NCBI RefSeq assembly: GCF_038751955.1
Contig: NZ_JBCEXH010000002.1
Span: 186,001-250,000, forward strand
Origin: Methanocalculus natronophilus
Lineage (GTDB): Archaea > Halobacteriota > Methanomicrobia > Methanomicrobiales > Methanocorpusculaceae
Length of the DNA stretch: 64,000 nucleotides
Direction: 5' to 3'
A model generated the notes under the pieces. It had not been told where the DNA came from. It worked only from the letters and a program-made list of their open reading frames with translations, and ran no database searches. A program made the translations under genes and the position numbers. This document shows, piece by piece, positions 54,194-63,515 of the stretch (positions are counted from its first letter, which is position 1; every line of letters starts with the position of its first letter).

Positions 54194-55302
54194 CAGGCAT
54201 CCACCCCGAACCAGAACTCTTCTCCCATCTTTCGATCACGGACAAAGCCCGCGATATCATCATAGGTAACCTCCTGGCCGCCCAGCCCGGCTATGACAGA
54301 ATAGATCGATGCATCATGGTAGCGGGAGCGGATGGAGTCGGCAAGCACACCGCCAAACCCAAACGAGTAGCCGCGATCGATGACAACAAGTTCCCGGTCA
54401 CCGAAGTTGAGTTCCGGGAACGGCCTGAACCAGCGGACACGCATGGAACCGGCTTTGATACCTTCTTTTCTGAGAATATCAACAGAAACCTCGGCTTCCC
54501 TGCCGAGTGTGCCAAGCGAGAGTATGAGAACATCTGCATCTTCACAGAGGTACTCATCGGTCGGGCCGTACTTTCTCCCAAACCGTTTGAAGAATTCATC
54601 TTCTGCCTCACGGATGACAGCCGGAGCGTTGCGCATCGCCCGTTCGATCTCCCACCTGAACCTGAAGTGATCCTGGGGACCTGTCAGTGTGCCATATCCG
54701 GCGGGATTGGCAGTATCGATTGCATGGGGAAGCTCCATCGGGGGGAGATAGTCACCAGGATCAACTGTATCCAGGGACTGTATGATGTGGGAGAGGAGGA
54801 ACCCGTCAAGATTAACCATGACTGGCAGAAGAATACCTGTATTTTCCGCTATCCGGAACGCCATCAGGGTCGTGTCATAGGCTTCCTGGACATCAGCAAC
54901 AAAGAACTGAAGCCACCCGGAATCCCGCTGTGAATAGGCATCGGTATGCTCTGCCCAGACATTCCACCCCGGTCCAAGCGACCGGTTGATGTTTGCCATC
55001 ACAATCGGGAGGCGGGCACCAGCTGCCCAGTGAAGCATCTCGTGCATATAGAGAAGCCCGTGCGAACTGGTTGCGGTAAAGGTCCTGACCCCGGTAACTG
55101 AAGCACCGATACAGGCCGTCATTGCTGAGTGTTCACTCTCGACAGGAATATAGCGTGCCTGCATCTCACCGCTTACGACATATTCCGCAATCTTTTCGAC
55201 AACCTCGGACTGGGGAGTGATCGGGTATGCTGCAACAACCGAGGGTTTTGCATCCTTCACAGCAGCTGCAACCGCCTTGTTCCCTGTTGCCACCATCAGC
55301 AT
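54193..55302 (-). CDS. porA: 2-oxoacid:ferredoxin oxidoreductase alpha subunit (probably pyruvate)
   Basis: 369 residues with VVAAYPITPQSEVVEKIAEY and IPVESEHSAMTACIGASVTG, the alpha signatures, and GWNVWAEHTDAYSQRDSGWL near the substrate site. With the other subunits it makes acetyl-CoA from pyruvate, or runs in reverse as pyruvate synthase for carbon assimilation. A 2-oxoisovalerate enzyme cannot be excluded. The start ATG 55302 has GGAGG 7 bases before it and overlaps the beta gene by 7. Confidence 0.88.
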   Translation of the reverse strand: MLMVATGNKAVAAAVKDAKPSVVAAYPITPQSEVVEKIAEYVVSGEMQARYIPVESEHSAMTACIGASVTGVRTFTATSSHGLLYMHEMLHWAAGARLPIVMANINRSLGPGWNVWAEHTDAYSQRDSGWLQFFVADVQEAYDTTLMAFRIAENTGILLPVMVNLDGFLLSHIIQSLDTVDPGDYLPPMELPHAIDTANPAGYGTLTGPQDHFRFRWEIERAMRNAPAVIREAEDEFFKRFGRKYGPTDEYLCEDADVLILSLGTLGREAEVSVDILRKEGIKAGSMRVRWFRPFPELNFGDRELVVIDRGYSFGFGGVLADSIRSRYHDASIYSVIAGLGGQEVTYDDIAGFVRDRKMGEEFWFGVDA

Positions 55303-56177
55303 TCTCCGGCCTCCTCTTTTGTAAGTTGTGTAATATTCTTCTCGATTGCCTGTTCCAGTTCATTCACGGCCTTGTCAGAGATGCCTTTAAACCTGCCCTG
55401 AACCGAGAGGTAGTCCCTGAGAGGCGCTCTCCTCTTCATGGCAGTTTTTGAGGGGGAGCTGATCGTGAGTTCTCCATATTTCCGCTCCCAGAGTACAAAC
55501 GAACCGGTCTTCACTGCCATCTTCCCAACAGTAACCGACATGTCAGAGGATATTCTCCATCCCGGGGGACAGGGGATCAGGATATGCAGAAATGATGGTC
55601 CGGGAGTCGCAAGCGCAGTCTTCACCTTCTCATAGAGATCTTTTGGATATGCAGGTGTTGCTGTTGCCTGGTAGGGGATGTTGTGGGCGGCAATGATCCG
55701 GTCAAGATCCTTCTTGGCATCGGTCTTGCCACCGGGTGTTGTCGTTGTCCGGGCGCCTGCCGGGGTGGCACCTGAACGCTGCATCCCGGTGTTTCCATAT
55801 GCCTCGTTATCATAGCAGATATAGAGGAAGTCTGTTCCCCGTTCAAGCGCACCTGAGAGCGCCTGGATACCAATATCAACTGTTCCGCCGTCACCTGCAT
55901 AGACAATGACGTTCGTCTTCTTCCCCATACTTAAAAACGCCTCGCTCATGCCTGATGCACAGGCAGCAGCTGCTGCAAAGGCGATATTATAGACCGGCAC
56001 TGAGAACGCGGTTTTCGGATATGCCCCCTGCAGAATACTTGTACAGCATGCAGGAACAACGAGAACCGTGTCAGGGCCTGCAGCTTTCAGCACATACCGG
56101 AGTGCAAGCGAGGATGTACAGCCGGCACAGGCCGTTGTGCATTTTTCTATATACTCTTCTTTTGGTATCTCAGACAT
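55296..56177 (-). CDS. porB: 2-oxoacid:ferredoxin oxidoreductase beta subunit (TPP-binding)
   Basis: The TPP motif is GDGGTVDIGIQALSGALERG ending YDNEAYGNTG. Cluster-type cysteines are CTTACAGCTSSLALR near the N-terminus and VVPACCTSI. The frame is open to 56237, but ATG 56177 (MSEIPKEEYIEKC) gives 293 residues, normal for PorB. The usual methanogen order is C-D-A-B; here it is B-A-C-D. It lies 57 bases after an archaellin gene on the same strand. Confidence 0.9.
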   Translation of the reverse strand: MSEIPKEEYIEKCTTACAGCTSSLALRYVLKAAGPDTVLVVPACCTSILQGAYPKTAFSVPVYNIAFAAAAACASGMSEAFLSMGKKTNVIVYAGDGGTVDIGIQALSGALERGTDFLYICYDNEAYGNTGMQRSGATPAGARTTTTPGGKTDAKKDLDRIIAAHNIPYQATATPAYPKDLYEKVKTALATPGPSFLHILIPCPPGWRISSDMSVTVGKMAVKTGSFVLWERKYGELTISSPSKTAMKRRAPLRDYLSVQGRFKGISDKAVNELEQAIEKNITQLTKEEAGEC

Positions 56178-56233
56178 GCAATCCCGATTAAGTCTGTCAT
56201 TCATGAATATTGATACTTCGGATTTGGGACTAC

Positions 56234-56803
56234 TCACCCGACAGCCATGATCGGTTGGAGATCAGCAGGGAACGAGAGTTGAACCCGGAGCGGGTGGATA
56301 CCAGGTGCAATGATCTCAATGGTCGGATTGTCACCTGCCTGCAGGTTACCAACCACTGTTGGACGGACCGCGATGGTAACCATCTCACCAGGTTTTAGGA
56401 TTGGATTTTGATCAGCCCGGTGCGGGTGCCTGATCGAGTAGCGTCCACTAGCAGGTGTTTGTGCAAAGAGCAGATCATTCGCAGGTATCAACCCATAATG
56501 ATCGGTTCCTATAATATGAATCGTCAACGTCGAAAGATCAATTGGATCTGAATTTGGAAGGAGCCTGATTGGAATACGCACCTCCTGGGCATAGCGCTGC
56601 TCTGACATCAGATCTGTTGCATAGACAGTCCCTGCCACCATAAGACCGGATCCTGCAACCGAGAGCCCCTGGTACAGCTCTGCGTTCACTCCACCTGAAA
56701 TCGAGACCCCGGCAGCAATAACCATATGGGAGAAGACGGCAGCCACAACAACAAATGCAATCAGGACAACTGCTGCCTCAAGTCCAGTGAGTCCGTCATC
56801 CAT
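56234..56803 (-). CDS. Archaellin (flagellin-type filament protein), copy 1
   Basis: The N-terminus MDDGLTGLEAAVVLIAFVVV is the archaellin pattern: a very short leader ending in Gly, then the hydrophobic polymerisation helix (TGLEAAVVLIAFVVVAAVFS). The leader peptidase FlaK/PibD cuts before it. The remaining about 150 residues are a beta-rich outer domain. No archaellum motor genes (flaC-J) are nearby, so the motor must be coded elsewhere. It follows copy 2 by 1 base. Confidence 0.9.
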   Translation of the reverse strand: MDDGLTGLEAAVVLIAFVVVAAVFSHMVIAAGVSISGGVNAELYQGLSVAGSGLMVAGTVYATDLMSEQRYAQEVRIPIRLLPNSDPIDLSTLTIHIIGTDHYGLIPANDLLFAQTPASGRYSIRHPHRADQNPILKPGEMVTIAVRPTVVGNLQAGDNPTIEIIAPGIHPLRVQLSFPADLQPIMAVG

Positions 56804-56804
56804 C

Positions 56805-57338
56805 TCAGCCCACCATATAATATTTATTCGGAGTCAGACTTCCCGGCACCTGGCACCTGACAGAAACGGGGATACCCTCTGGCGGATGGAGAGTAAGGGT
56901 AAATGGTGTTCCAGGTACAAGCTCTGCATCAGTGACAGTCAGTTCTATAGAGAGTATCTCTCCCCTGGAGAGAATTCCATCAGCTTCCAACTCATAATTC
57001 CAGCTGAGTTTTACGTTTTGCGAAGATAATTCAACTATGCTGTCAGTGGTTATGAGGGAGTAGCGGATACCTGATGCAGGCACGGATTCCCCGATAACCT
57101 CACTGGAGAAGCTCAGGTGCTTCAGTTTGTTCCCCCGCTCATCTGCCTGTCCAACAACAGATCCAGTCACTACCAGAGCTGACGTGGTTTTGCCTGCCTC
57201 ACCAGTCACCAAACGTGTCTTCTCTGACGCAGAGAAGCCGGCTCCGAGGACTACATACGAAAAGGCTGTGGCAACCACGATGAAGGCAATCAGGATTATT
57301 GCTGCCTCCAGTCCGGAAAAGCCATCCTCATCTGCCAT
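56805..57338 (-). CDS. Archaellin (flagellin-type filament protein), copy 2
   Basis: MADEDGFSGLEAAIILIAFI continues into the polymerisation helix, with the cleavage site after DEDG. A TTG at 57350 and an ATG at 57347 are in frame, but ATG 57338 gives the right leader length. The outer domain shares with copy 1 the layout GQADERGNKLKHLSFSSEV against ATDLMSEQRYAQEV. Two archaellins with a sugar-nucleotide gene just upstream suggest glycosylated filaments, by inference. The start overlaps the end of the guanylyltransferase gene by 11 bases. Confidence 0.9.
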   Translation of the reverse strand: MADEDGFSGLEAAIILIAFIVVATAFSYVVLGAGFSASEKTRLVTGEAGKTTSALVVTGSVVGQADERGNKLKHLSFSSEVIGESVPASGIRYSLITTDSIVELSSQNVKLSWNYELEADGILSRGEILSIELTVTDAELVPGTPFTLTLHPPEGIPVSVRCQVPGSLTPNKYYMVG

Positions 57339-58692
57339 AGCGATCATCAAATCTGACGATATCGTCCTCTGCGAGATATTCGCCGATCTGAACCTCGATC
57401 ATCTCGAGGGGTATCTGCCCCCGGTTCTCAAGCCTGTGAACCGCACCCGCACGGACAAAGGTCGATTCTCCCTGAGGAAGAAGACGCGTCTCCCCGTCAA
57501 TCCAGACATTGGCACAGCCTGAGACGACAACCCAGTGCTCGCTCCTGTGATGGTGCTGCTGAAGTGAGAGCGATGCCCCCGGCTTGACAGTAATCCGTTT
57601 GATCTTGAAGAAGCGTGATTCTTCGAGGACGAGATAGGAACCCCAGGGACGATAGACAAGCCGGTGCTCAAGAACCGTGGGATCATGGAGGGCGTCAAGT
57701 TCCTCCACCACCTCCCTGACACGCTCAGTTGCACCGCTTGAACAGACCAGAAGCGCATCATCGGTATCAATGACCACCAGATCTGAGACTCCCACCGCTG
57801 CAACCCGCTTGCCCTCGGGATGGATGAATGTGCAGCCTGATGTGTCGAAGAGATGGGCATCACCGACATTGTTGAACTGATCCTGTCTGGATGCATCATG
57901 AAGTGCGGCAAATGTTCCAAGATCACTCCATGGAACAGTGAGGGGAACCACCGCAACACGCCCGGATCGTTCAAGGAGACCATAGTCCACAGAGATGGAT
58001 GGAAGAAGAGAATACTCCCCGGGAAGAGAGGCTTCTGCTATTTCCGGAGCATATTTTTGGCATTCTTCAAAGAAGAGCCGTGGAGTCATCAGGAAAATGC
58101 CGGCATTCCAGAGAGCGCCGTCCCTGATATGCTGCTCTGCAGATGCTGAATCTGGTTTTTCGTGAAATGCTGCCACCCTGTATCCATTTTGGAGTGCATC
58201 ACCTGGTTTGATATAGCCATACCCCGTATGGGGGCGATCCGGAACAACCCCGAAGGTGACCAGGCACTCTTCTGCGAGGGGAACTGACTGCAGCACCACC
58301 GGAGCCATGCCATCCCCGATGAGATGATCGGTTGGATAAACCACGACCGGATGATCCGGATCATCTGCAAACCTCCGCATCCCCCAGGCGATTGCTGGGA
58401 GTGTGTTTCTGCCACAGGGTTCGAGAAGGACCTGATCATGGAGAACCTCCTCGCCAAGTTCCTCAATCTGGTTCTTCACAAGGAATTCGTATGCGGATCC
58501 GGTCACTATAACAATCTCATCAGGAGATGAGTGGAGGCGGGCCCTCCGGTAGGCCTGCTGGAAGAGGGTTTCATCAAGGAGTCTGATAAACTGCTTCGGG
58601 CAATGCCGCCTGGAAAGTGGCCATAGCCGGGTTCCGCTTCCACCTGCAAGGAGAACTGTCCTGATACGATCACCTGCCTTCAATATACTCAA
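57328..58692 (-). CDS. Mannose-1-phosphate guanylyltransferase / mannose-6-phosphate isomerase
   Basis: 454 residues, the bifunctional type II form. The nucleotidyltransferase half has VLLAGGSGTRLWPLSRRHCP and GYGYIKPGD. The C-terminal cupin half (about 335-450) has YRPWGSYLVLEE and QQHHHRSEHWVVVSG with the metal-binding His. It makes GDP-mannose for glycans. It overlaps archaellin copy 2 and is first of that same-strand group. Confidence 0.92.
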   Translation of the reverse strand: MSILKAGDRIRTVLLAGGSGTRLWPLSRRHCPKQFIRLLDETLFQQAYRRARLHSSPDEIVIVTGSAYEFLVKNQIEELGEEVLHDQVLLEPCGRNTLPAIAWGMRRFADDPDHPVVVYPTDHLIGDGMAPVVLQSVPLAEECLVTFGVVPDRPHTGYGYIKPGDALQNGYRVAAFHEKPDSASAEQHIRDGALWNAGIFLMTPRLFFEECQKYAPEIAEASLPGEYSLLPSISVDYGLLERSGRVAVVPLTVPWSDLGTFAALHDASRQDQFNNVGDAHLFDTSGCTFIHPEGKRVAAVGVSDLVVIDTDDALLVCSSGATERVREVVEELDALHDPTVLEHRLVYRPWGSYLVLEESRFFKIKRITVKPGASLSLQQHHHRSEHWVVVSGCANVWIDGETRLLPQGESTFVRAGAVHRLENRGQIPLEMIEVQIGEYLAEDDIVRFDDRYGR

Positions 58693-58748
58693 AAAGAACG
58701 TATAACCCTTTTGTATTTATTTGAGAGAGAAAAGGGTTGTTATTGTGT

Positions 58749-59927
58749 TCATTCGTGCCTGAGTGCCTCAATCGGGTTGGCTTCCGACGCCTTCCAGGCG
58801 GGGTAGAGCCCCGAGAGAACTGAGGTTCCAATCCCAAAGATCATTCCGATCGGGATATAGATGAGGCTTGTTGGTGCGAGGAGATAACTTGTATCTTCAA
58901 GCATGACAAGAAGGGCAAGGTAGCCACCTGCAACCGAGAGAGTCCCGCCGATTGCTGATCCGGCGATCCCGAGGAGGAGGGACTCATAGAAGAACATACG
59001 CCGGATCTCACGTCTGAGGCACCCGATTGAACGGAGAATTCCAATCTCCCGGTACCGCTCCATCACCGACATCATCATGACATTGAATATTGAGACTCCG
59101 GCAACGATGAGGGAGATCCCCCCGATTGCAATGGTAAAGGTCGATATTCTCCCAAAGGTCTCAAGAATGGTCGTGAGTATCGCCCGGGTATCAAATACAT
59201 CGACCTCAGTGTCCCGGCGGTTCAGGGCAGAATCAATTGACTCCTTCACCTGCTCGATCTCTTCCAGGGTTCTGACCTTGACGATGACACGATCATAGCC
59301 CATTGGATCATAGGCATTCTCATACCAACGGTCAGATACGATGATGGCATTGTCAGTATTGATATCAAAGCCCATACCCCGTTCCTCAAGGATACCAACC
59401 ACCCGGACGGATTGCCCCTCTGTTCCAACAATGATTCTGCTGCCTGTCCTGAGTGAATATGTCTCAGCAAGCCGGTATCCGACCATTGCACCGGAAGCCC
59501 CCCGCAGATACTGCCCCTCCTCCAGCTCAAGAAGAACCGGGATATCAGCTGTCCGAAGCCCATAGATAGAAGCAAATCCGGTTTCTCCCCCAATACGAAT
59601 ACGCGTACCCCCCGAATAGACCGGGATGACAGTATGCGGAACAGATGCACGTGTTATCCGTTCAAGCTGCCTGGAGGTGATGACATCATCTGAAGATATA
59701 CCTCCTCCCGGCCCCATCTGAGCCCCTCCGGCATGGGGGATGACAACGATTGTATCGCCCACTGTTGTCAGATCTTCTGAGATGGAGAGGACAAGCGACG
59801 ATCCAAGTATTCCCATCGAGGTGATGGCAACAACACCGATAATGATCCCGATCATCGCAAGGAGCGAACGGAGCCAGTGGAGCCTGAGATTTCGAAGGGC
59901 GAACTGAAAGAAGATCGGCCGGTTCAT
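58749..59927 (-). CDS. ABC transporter permease, MacB/FtsX family
   Basis: 392 residues with an N-terminal helix (LRSLLAMIGIIIGVVAITSM), a large outer domain (about 50-265), and three C-terminal helices after TFTIAIGGISLIVAGVSIFN, with RYREIGILRSIGC as the FtsX-type loop. These proteins couple ATP use to work on outer-surface substrates. It overlaps the ATPase gene by 4 bases and is the last gene of a four-gene operon. Confidence 0.9.
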   Translation of the reverse strand: MNRPIFFQFALRNLRLHWLRSLLAMIGIIIGVVAITSMGILGSSLVLSISEDLTTVGDTIVVIPHAGGAQMGPGGGISSDDVITSRQLERITRASVPHTVIPVYSGGTRIRIGGETGFASIYGLRTADIPVLLELEEGQYLRGASGAMVGYRLAETYSLRTGSRIIVGTEGQSVRVVGILEERGMGFDINTDNAIIVSDRWYENAYDPMGYDRVIVKVRTLEEIEQVKESIDSALNRRDTEVDVFDTRAILTTILETFGRISTFTIAIGGISLIVAGVSIFNVMMMSVMERYREIGILRSIGCLRREIRRMFFYESLLLGIAGSAIGGTLSVAGGYLALLVMLEDTSYLLAPTSLIYIPIGMIFGIGTSVLSGLYPAWKASEANPIEALRHE

Positions 59928-60595
59928 TCGAGCCTCCCGTCGACTATCCGTATCACGCGATCGGCATAGCGGGAAAGGGTTGGATCATGTGTGACCATGA
60001 TGATCGTCTTCCCCTCCTCTTTCTGCAGTCGTGACAGGAGATCCATGATCTGGGCCCCGGTCTTTGTATCCAGGTTCCCTGTCGGTTCATCCGCAAGCAG
60101 GATCTCAGGATCATTGATTAATGCCCGTGCAATCGCAACCCGCTGCTGCTGGCCACCGGAAAGTTCAGACGGCGTATGTTCGAGCCGTTCCTCACTGATA
60201 CCAACAGCCGAGAGGATGTTTTTGCAGTTGAGTGTACATTCGTTATTGCCTCCATTGAGGATGAGTGGAAGCCGTACATTCTCGATTGCCGAGAGGAGCG
60301 GGATTAAGTTGAACTGCTGGAAGATAAAGCCAAGATGGTGTCGCCTGAGCATTGTCAGTTCGTCATCTGTCATCTCGCCGATGTTCTGATTGTTGATAAA
60401 GACCTCGCCATGTGTGGGGGTGTCAAGGCACCCCATCATATTCAAAAGAGTGGATTTACCAGAGCCCGACGGGCCCATGATCGCAATAAACTCTCCGGCT
60501 TCAATAGAGAGATTAATCCCGTCAAGAGCAATGACATCACCGCTCTTCAGGGAGTATATTTTCGAGACATTCTGGAATCGGATCGCTGTTTTCAT
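59924..60595 (-). CDS. ABC transporter ATPase, LolD/MacB type
   Basis: 223 residues with Walker A GPSGSGKSTLLNMMG, Q-loop FIFQQFNLIPLLSA, signature LSGGQQQRVAIARAL, Walker B EILLADEPTGNLD and switch IMVTHDPTLSRY. It energises the MacB-like permease it overlaps by 4 bases, and overlaps the surface-protein gene upstream by 4 bases. Confidence 0.95.
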   Translation of the reverse strand: MKTAIRFQNVSKIYSLKSGDVIALDGINLSIEAGEFIAIMGPSGSGKSTLLNMMGCLDTPTHGEVFINNQNIGEMTDDELTMLRRHHLGFIFQQFNLIPLLSAIENVRLPLILNGGNNECTLNCKNILSAVGISEERLEHTPSELSGGQQQRVAIARALINDPEILLADEPTGNLDTKTGAQIMDLLSRLQKEEGKTIIMVTHDPTLSRYADRVIRIVDGRLE

Positions 60596-61728
60596 CGCTT
60601 TTTTCGTGAATAGAGGAGTGCTCCTGCAACAAAAAGCAGAGATACAACACCAATTCCGATGATCACAGGCGGGATGCCCTCATCCTGATCTGCTGTCGAG
60701 GGAAGAAGAGATGGCCTGATTGCGACCATGACCGTCTCTTCATACAGGTTTCCGTCATCATCACGATACCTGATCACAAGCGGAACGTTATCCACATCTT
60801 TTGCCGAGAATGTCACCTCAAACGAGGAGAAGTCATCGGCATCCAGTGCCCCGACGACGTACAGCCGGAACGGGTCAATCGGCACTGCCGGCTCACTCGT
60901 TGTCATCACAACCGAACGTGCAGTTTCAAGCCCTGCATTTGAGACATCGCCGGTGATCCGGTAGCCTCCGGCAACTGAACCCACCTCGATATTTGAGACG
61001 ATCGGCTCTGCCACCCGCTTGGCTGTCCCTGGCACGACCGAAAGCGTAAGCGGGATGGTATGCCGGTTCTGGCCATTTCTGTATTCGACATTGAAGGTGA
61101 GATCGCCCTCGCCAGCCGGTGTCACTGAGAAACTTGCACTCTCATTCTCCCCCGGATTGAGCGTGCCGATAAAGGCGGATGTCGGGACGACCTCTGCTAC
61201 ACCGGTTGCCGGGGTGATCCTCACTCCTGAGAGAGAATTATCACGCGGGTTTCCAACAGAGATCTCAACAGTATCTTTTCTTCCCTCCATGAAAGTATCA
61301 GGCCGGGACGTTATGCTGGCTTCAAGCGGGGTCCTGTCAACTTTCACAGTAACCGGATAGTTAAAATTCCCGGTTGGAATAAAATTCATGGAGAACCTGG
61401 GGTAGAAGATACCTTCCTCACTCCCTGCCCTGATGGTGAAACTGGTCGTCATGGAGTCCCCGGCACCAAGTATCCCGACACCCGAATAGTGCGGGCTTTC
61501 TACTACACCGATATTTCGTACCCCTGCAAGATTTATCCTGGATATCTCAACAGGGTTGCTGCCGGTATTTTTGATGACGACCGTGATGGTTCCGGTGTCT
61601 GAGGGGAAGAAGACAGGAGGATCAAGGGAGACATCAATGACACCAACCTGCGAGGCGGAAGCAGCACCTATACCCGAGCATACGAGTAGGGCTCCGATTA
61701 CCAGTATAAAGAGACTCTTTCTCATCAC
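60592..61728 (-). CDS. COG1361-like surface protein with signal peptide and C-terminal anchor
   Basis: The signal peptide is MRKSLFILVIGALLVCSGIG ending at ASAS. Then come three or four beta-sandwich repeats of CARDB/NEW3 type (GTITVVIKNTGSNPVEISRI, DTVEISVGNPRDNSLSGVRI, GGYRITGDVSNAGLETARSV). A C-terminal helix with Lys and Arg (GVVSLLFVAGALLYSRKKR) follows. It is the outer component of the ABC operon, as found with MacB-type permeases in methanogens. The transported or handled substrate is unknown. Confidence 0.8.
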   Translation of the reverse strand: MMRKSLFILVIGALLVCSGIGAASASQVGVIDVSLDPPVFFPSDTGTITVVIKNTGSNPVEISRINLAGVRNIGVVESPHYSGVGILGAGDSMTTSFTIRAGSEEGIFYPRFSMNFIPTGNFNYPVTVKVDRTPLEASITSRPDTFMEGRKDTVEISVGNPRDNSLSGVRITPATGVAEVVPTSAFIGTLNPGENESASFSVTPAGEGDLTFNVEYRNGQNRHTIPLTLSVVPGTAKRVAEPIVSNIEVGSVAGGYRITGDVSNAGLETARSVVMTTSEPAVPIDPFRLYVVGALDADDFSSFEVTFSAKDVDNVPLVIRYRDDDGNLYEETVMVAIRPSLLPSTADQDEGIPPVIIGIGVVSLLFVAGALLYSRKKR

Positions 61729-62387
61729 AGCACCCCAATAGACATAATTGTTACAAGGAGATAGATTGCAACCGGGACAAGCACCACAATCCCGGCATCA
61801 CGCCCGGTCAGGTTCCGTGCATAGCGGATACCATAGTACCAGATGTTTGCAGCCCAGATCATGAAGACAAGTGAGAGAACACCCTGGAGAAGCATTACAT
61901 CAGCCATCACCGGCTGGGCAAGAAACGCTTCGACTGCCGCATCTATTGCAGCCGGATCCATAAAATCGCGAATAACTGGTATTGTCACCTGATCGGCTAC
62001 TGTTGCAAGATAGGCAATACCAATCCCAACTGACGCAATAAACGGTGCCATACCATACCCGGCTGCTTCTGCCACCTTCTTCAGAGAACCTTCGCCTTTG
62101 AAGAGCATGCTCACAAGATAGAAGACCACAGCTGCGAGTATCCAGAACATAATTCCGGCAATAAAACCACCGACTGCTCCAAAGATTCCAATGACCGCAC
62201 CATAGCCTTCCATTCCACCCTCAAACATCGGGGTCATCAGTGAAGACATCTGGTAACCGCCCAGTGCAGAGAGGAGAGCATACACAAAGACGATACCAAG
62301 GGGCATACCAAGTGCCGCTTCCTCTTGTGCATGCTCCCTGAAGTACTCATCGGGCCTGAAGAGGATAGTGAGAAGATCTGATCCCAT
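61725..62387 (-). CDS. Yip1-domain membrane protein
   Basis: 220 residues with about five membrane helices (GIVFVYALLSALGG, VGGFIAGIMFWILAAVVFY, AAGYGMAPFIASVGIGIAYL, LLQGVLSLVFMIWAANIWY, GIVVLVPVAIYLLVTIMSIG). The Yip1-type motif is GYGMAPFI. It overlaps the surface protein gene by 4 bases and is the first gene of the ABC operon. Its role there is unknown; a membrane organising part is possible. Confidence 0.85.
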   Translation of the reverse strand: MGSDLLTILFRPDEYFREHAQEEAALGMPLGIVFVYALLSALGGYQMSSLMTPMFEGGMEGYGAVIGIFGAVGGFIAGIMFWILAAVVFYLVSMLFKGEGSLKKVAEAAGYGMAPFIASVGIGIAYLATVADQVTIPVIRDFMDPAAIDAAVEAFLAQPVMADVMLLQGVLSLVFMIWAANIWYYGIRYARNLTGRDAGIVVLVPVAIYLLVTIMSIGVL

Positions 62388-62487
62388 AACTACGTATTCA
62401 CCACCAGCGCCGGAGGCCGGCTACCTGATATTATTTAGTATTGATTCGTTTTATTTGCTGATAAAAATATGGTGCAGCAGACGATAC

Positions 62488-62498
62488 AAAAAAAAAAA
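62488..62498 (-). terminator. T-tract terminator of the acetolactate decarboxylase gene
   Basis: Eleven A on the plus strand, read as T on the minus strand, 75 bases after the stop of the decarboxylase gene. No clear stem precedes it. The spacer 62388-62572 has no other feature. Confidence 0.5.
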
Positions 62499-62572
62499 GT
62501 GTTGCTTCTGGCTTCATGTGGGCTTCTGGATTCACGGTGGCAACGAAGCGGCTTTCATGCTTTTCTGAGAGA

Positions 62573-63397
62573 TCACCCAACATCCGGCCGCTCCACAACC
62601 GCACGTTCATCCGAGAGATCCTGGGTGAGATCTGCAGAAATAAATCCTCCCTCCTCCGGGAGCCGTATCAGGAGGGCGGTTTTTTCATCAAGACCCACGT
62701 TTGCGGATTCAAGTGAGAAATCAACGATATGGCCTCCGGTATGCCGGTCATCACTGACAAAGTGGAGGTGGTAATCCGGGACATTCAGCCCTCCCATATA
62801 CTCAGGAAGGAGGAACCCGACTGCTGTACCACTGATATCTGTATGTGTTGCCACATACTGATCTGCCAGGGCATCGATGAGACGCGGATACGGCTTCTCC
62901 TGGCGGTGGGGTGCACGAAGTGTCACCGACGAGAAGACACCGTCGATACGGATGGCATACATCAGGTTTTCTGACCTGATCACCTCGTTGATATGATCCT
63001 CAAAATCCTGGTATCCTGCGGTTGAAAGATCCGGGACGATGATATCTGCGTCAAAGAAGGTCACCGCAGCAAGCGGTGTTGTGAGATCATCTGGGGCAGT
63101 CACAAGTGATCCATCTGCCCTGGCCTGGTAGACAGTTCCATCCACAAGGATAAGTTCGCCATCCAGGGAATCAAACGTCCCGATCCCGAGATCGCCATAC
63201 CAGATCAGGTCCGAGACCGGCAGAACACCATCATAGACACTCTCAAGGAGTGCGTCGATTGTTGAGACCTGGAAGATGAGATCACCTTCCTCAATACCGG
63301 TATCACTGGAGACTGCTGCAAAAAGTGCAACCCCCCCTGCTCCAATGACAATCCCGATGATGAGGGAGATGATGATGATTTGGATCTTTGTCTGCAT
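62573..63397 (-). CDS. Alpha-acetolactate decarboxylase, membrane-anchored
   Basis: Turns acetolactate into acetoin and CO2. The zinc site YHLHFVSDDRHTGGHI and the preceding GFLLPEYMGGLNVPD match AlsD/BudA. Residues 1-30 (IQIIIISLIIGIVIGAGGVAL) form a signal anchor that the cytoplasmic bacterial enzyme lacks, so the enzyme should face outside. 274 residues including the anchor. The gene is alone with its own terminator. Such secreted forms exist in some methanogens; the physiological substrate outside the cell is unclear. Confidence 0.87.
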   Translation of the reverse strand: MQTKIQIIIISLIIGIVIGAGGVALFAAVSSDTGIEEGDLIFQVSTIDALLESVYDGVLPVSDLIWYGDLGIGTFDSLDGELILVDGTVYQARADGSLVTAPDDLTTPLAAVTFFDADIIVPDLSTAGYQDFEDHINEVIRSENLMYAIRIDGVFSSVTLRAPHRQEKPYPRLIDALADQYVATHTDISGTAVGFLLPEYMGGLNVPDYHLHFVSDDRHTGGHIVDFSLESANVGLDEKTALLIRLPEEGGFISADLTQDLSDERAVVERPDVG

Positions 63398-63515
63398 AGC
63401 AGTCTATTTTCTGGTCCGACTATTTTAGCAGATCGCTACCCGGAATAAACATCAGAGAAATTATGATATCATCGAACAAGTACAATTGGATCAGTTTTCG
63501 TGGGGGCAGATGCAG

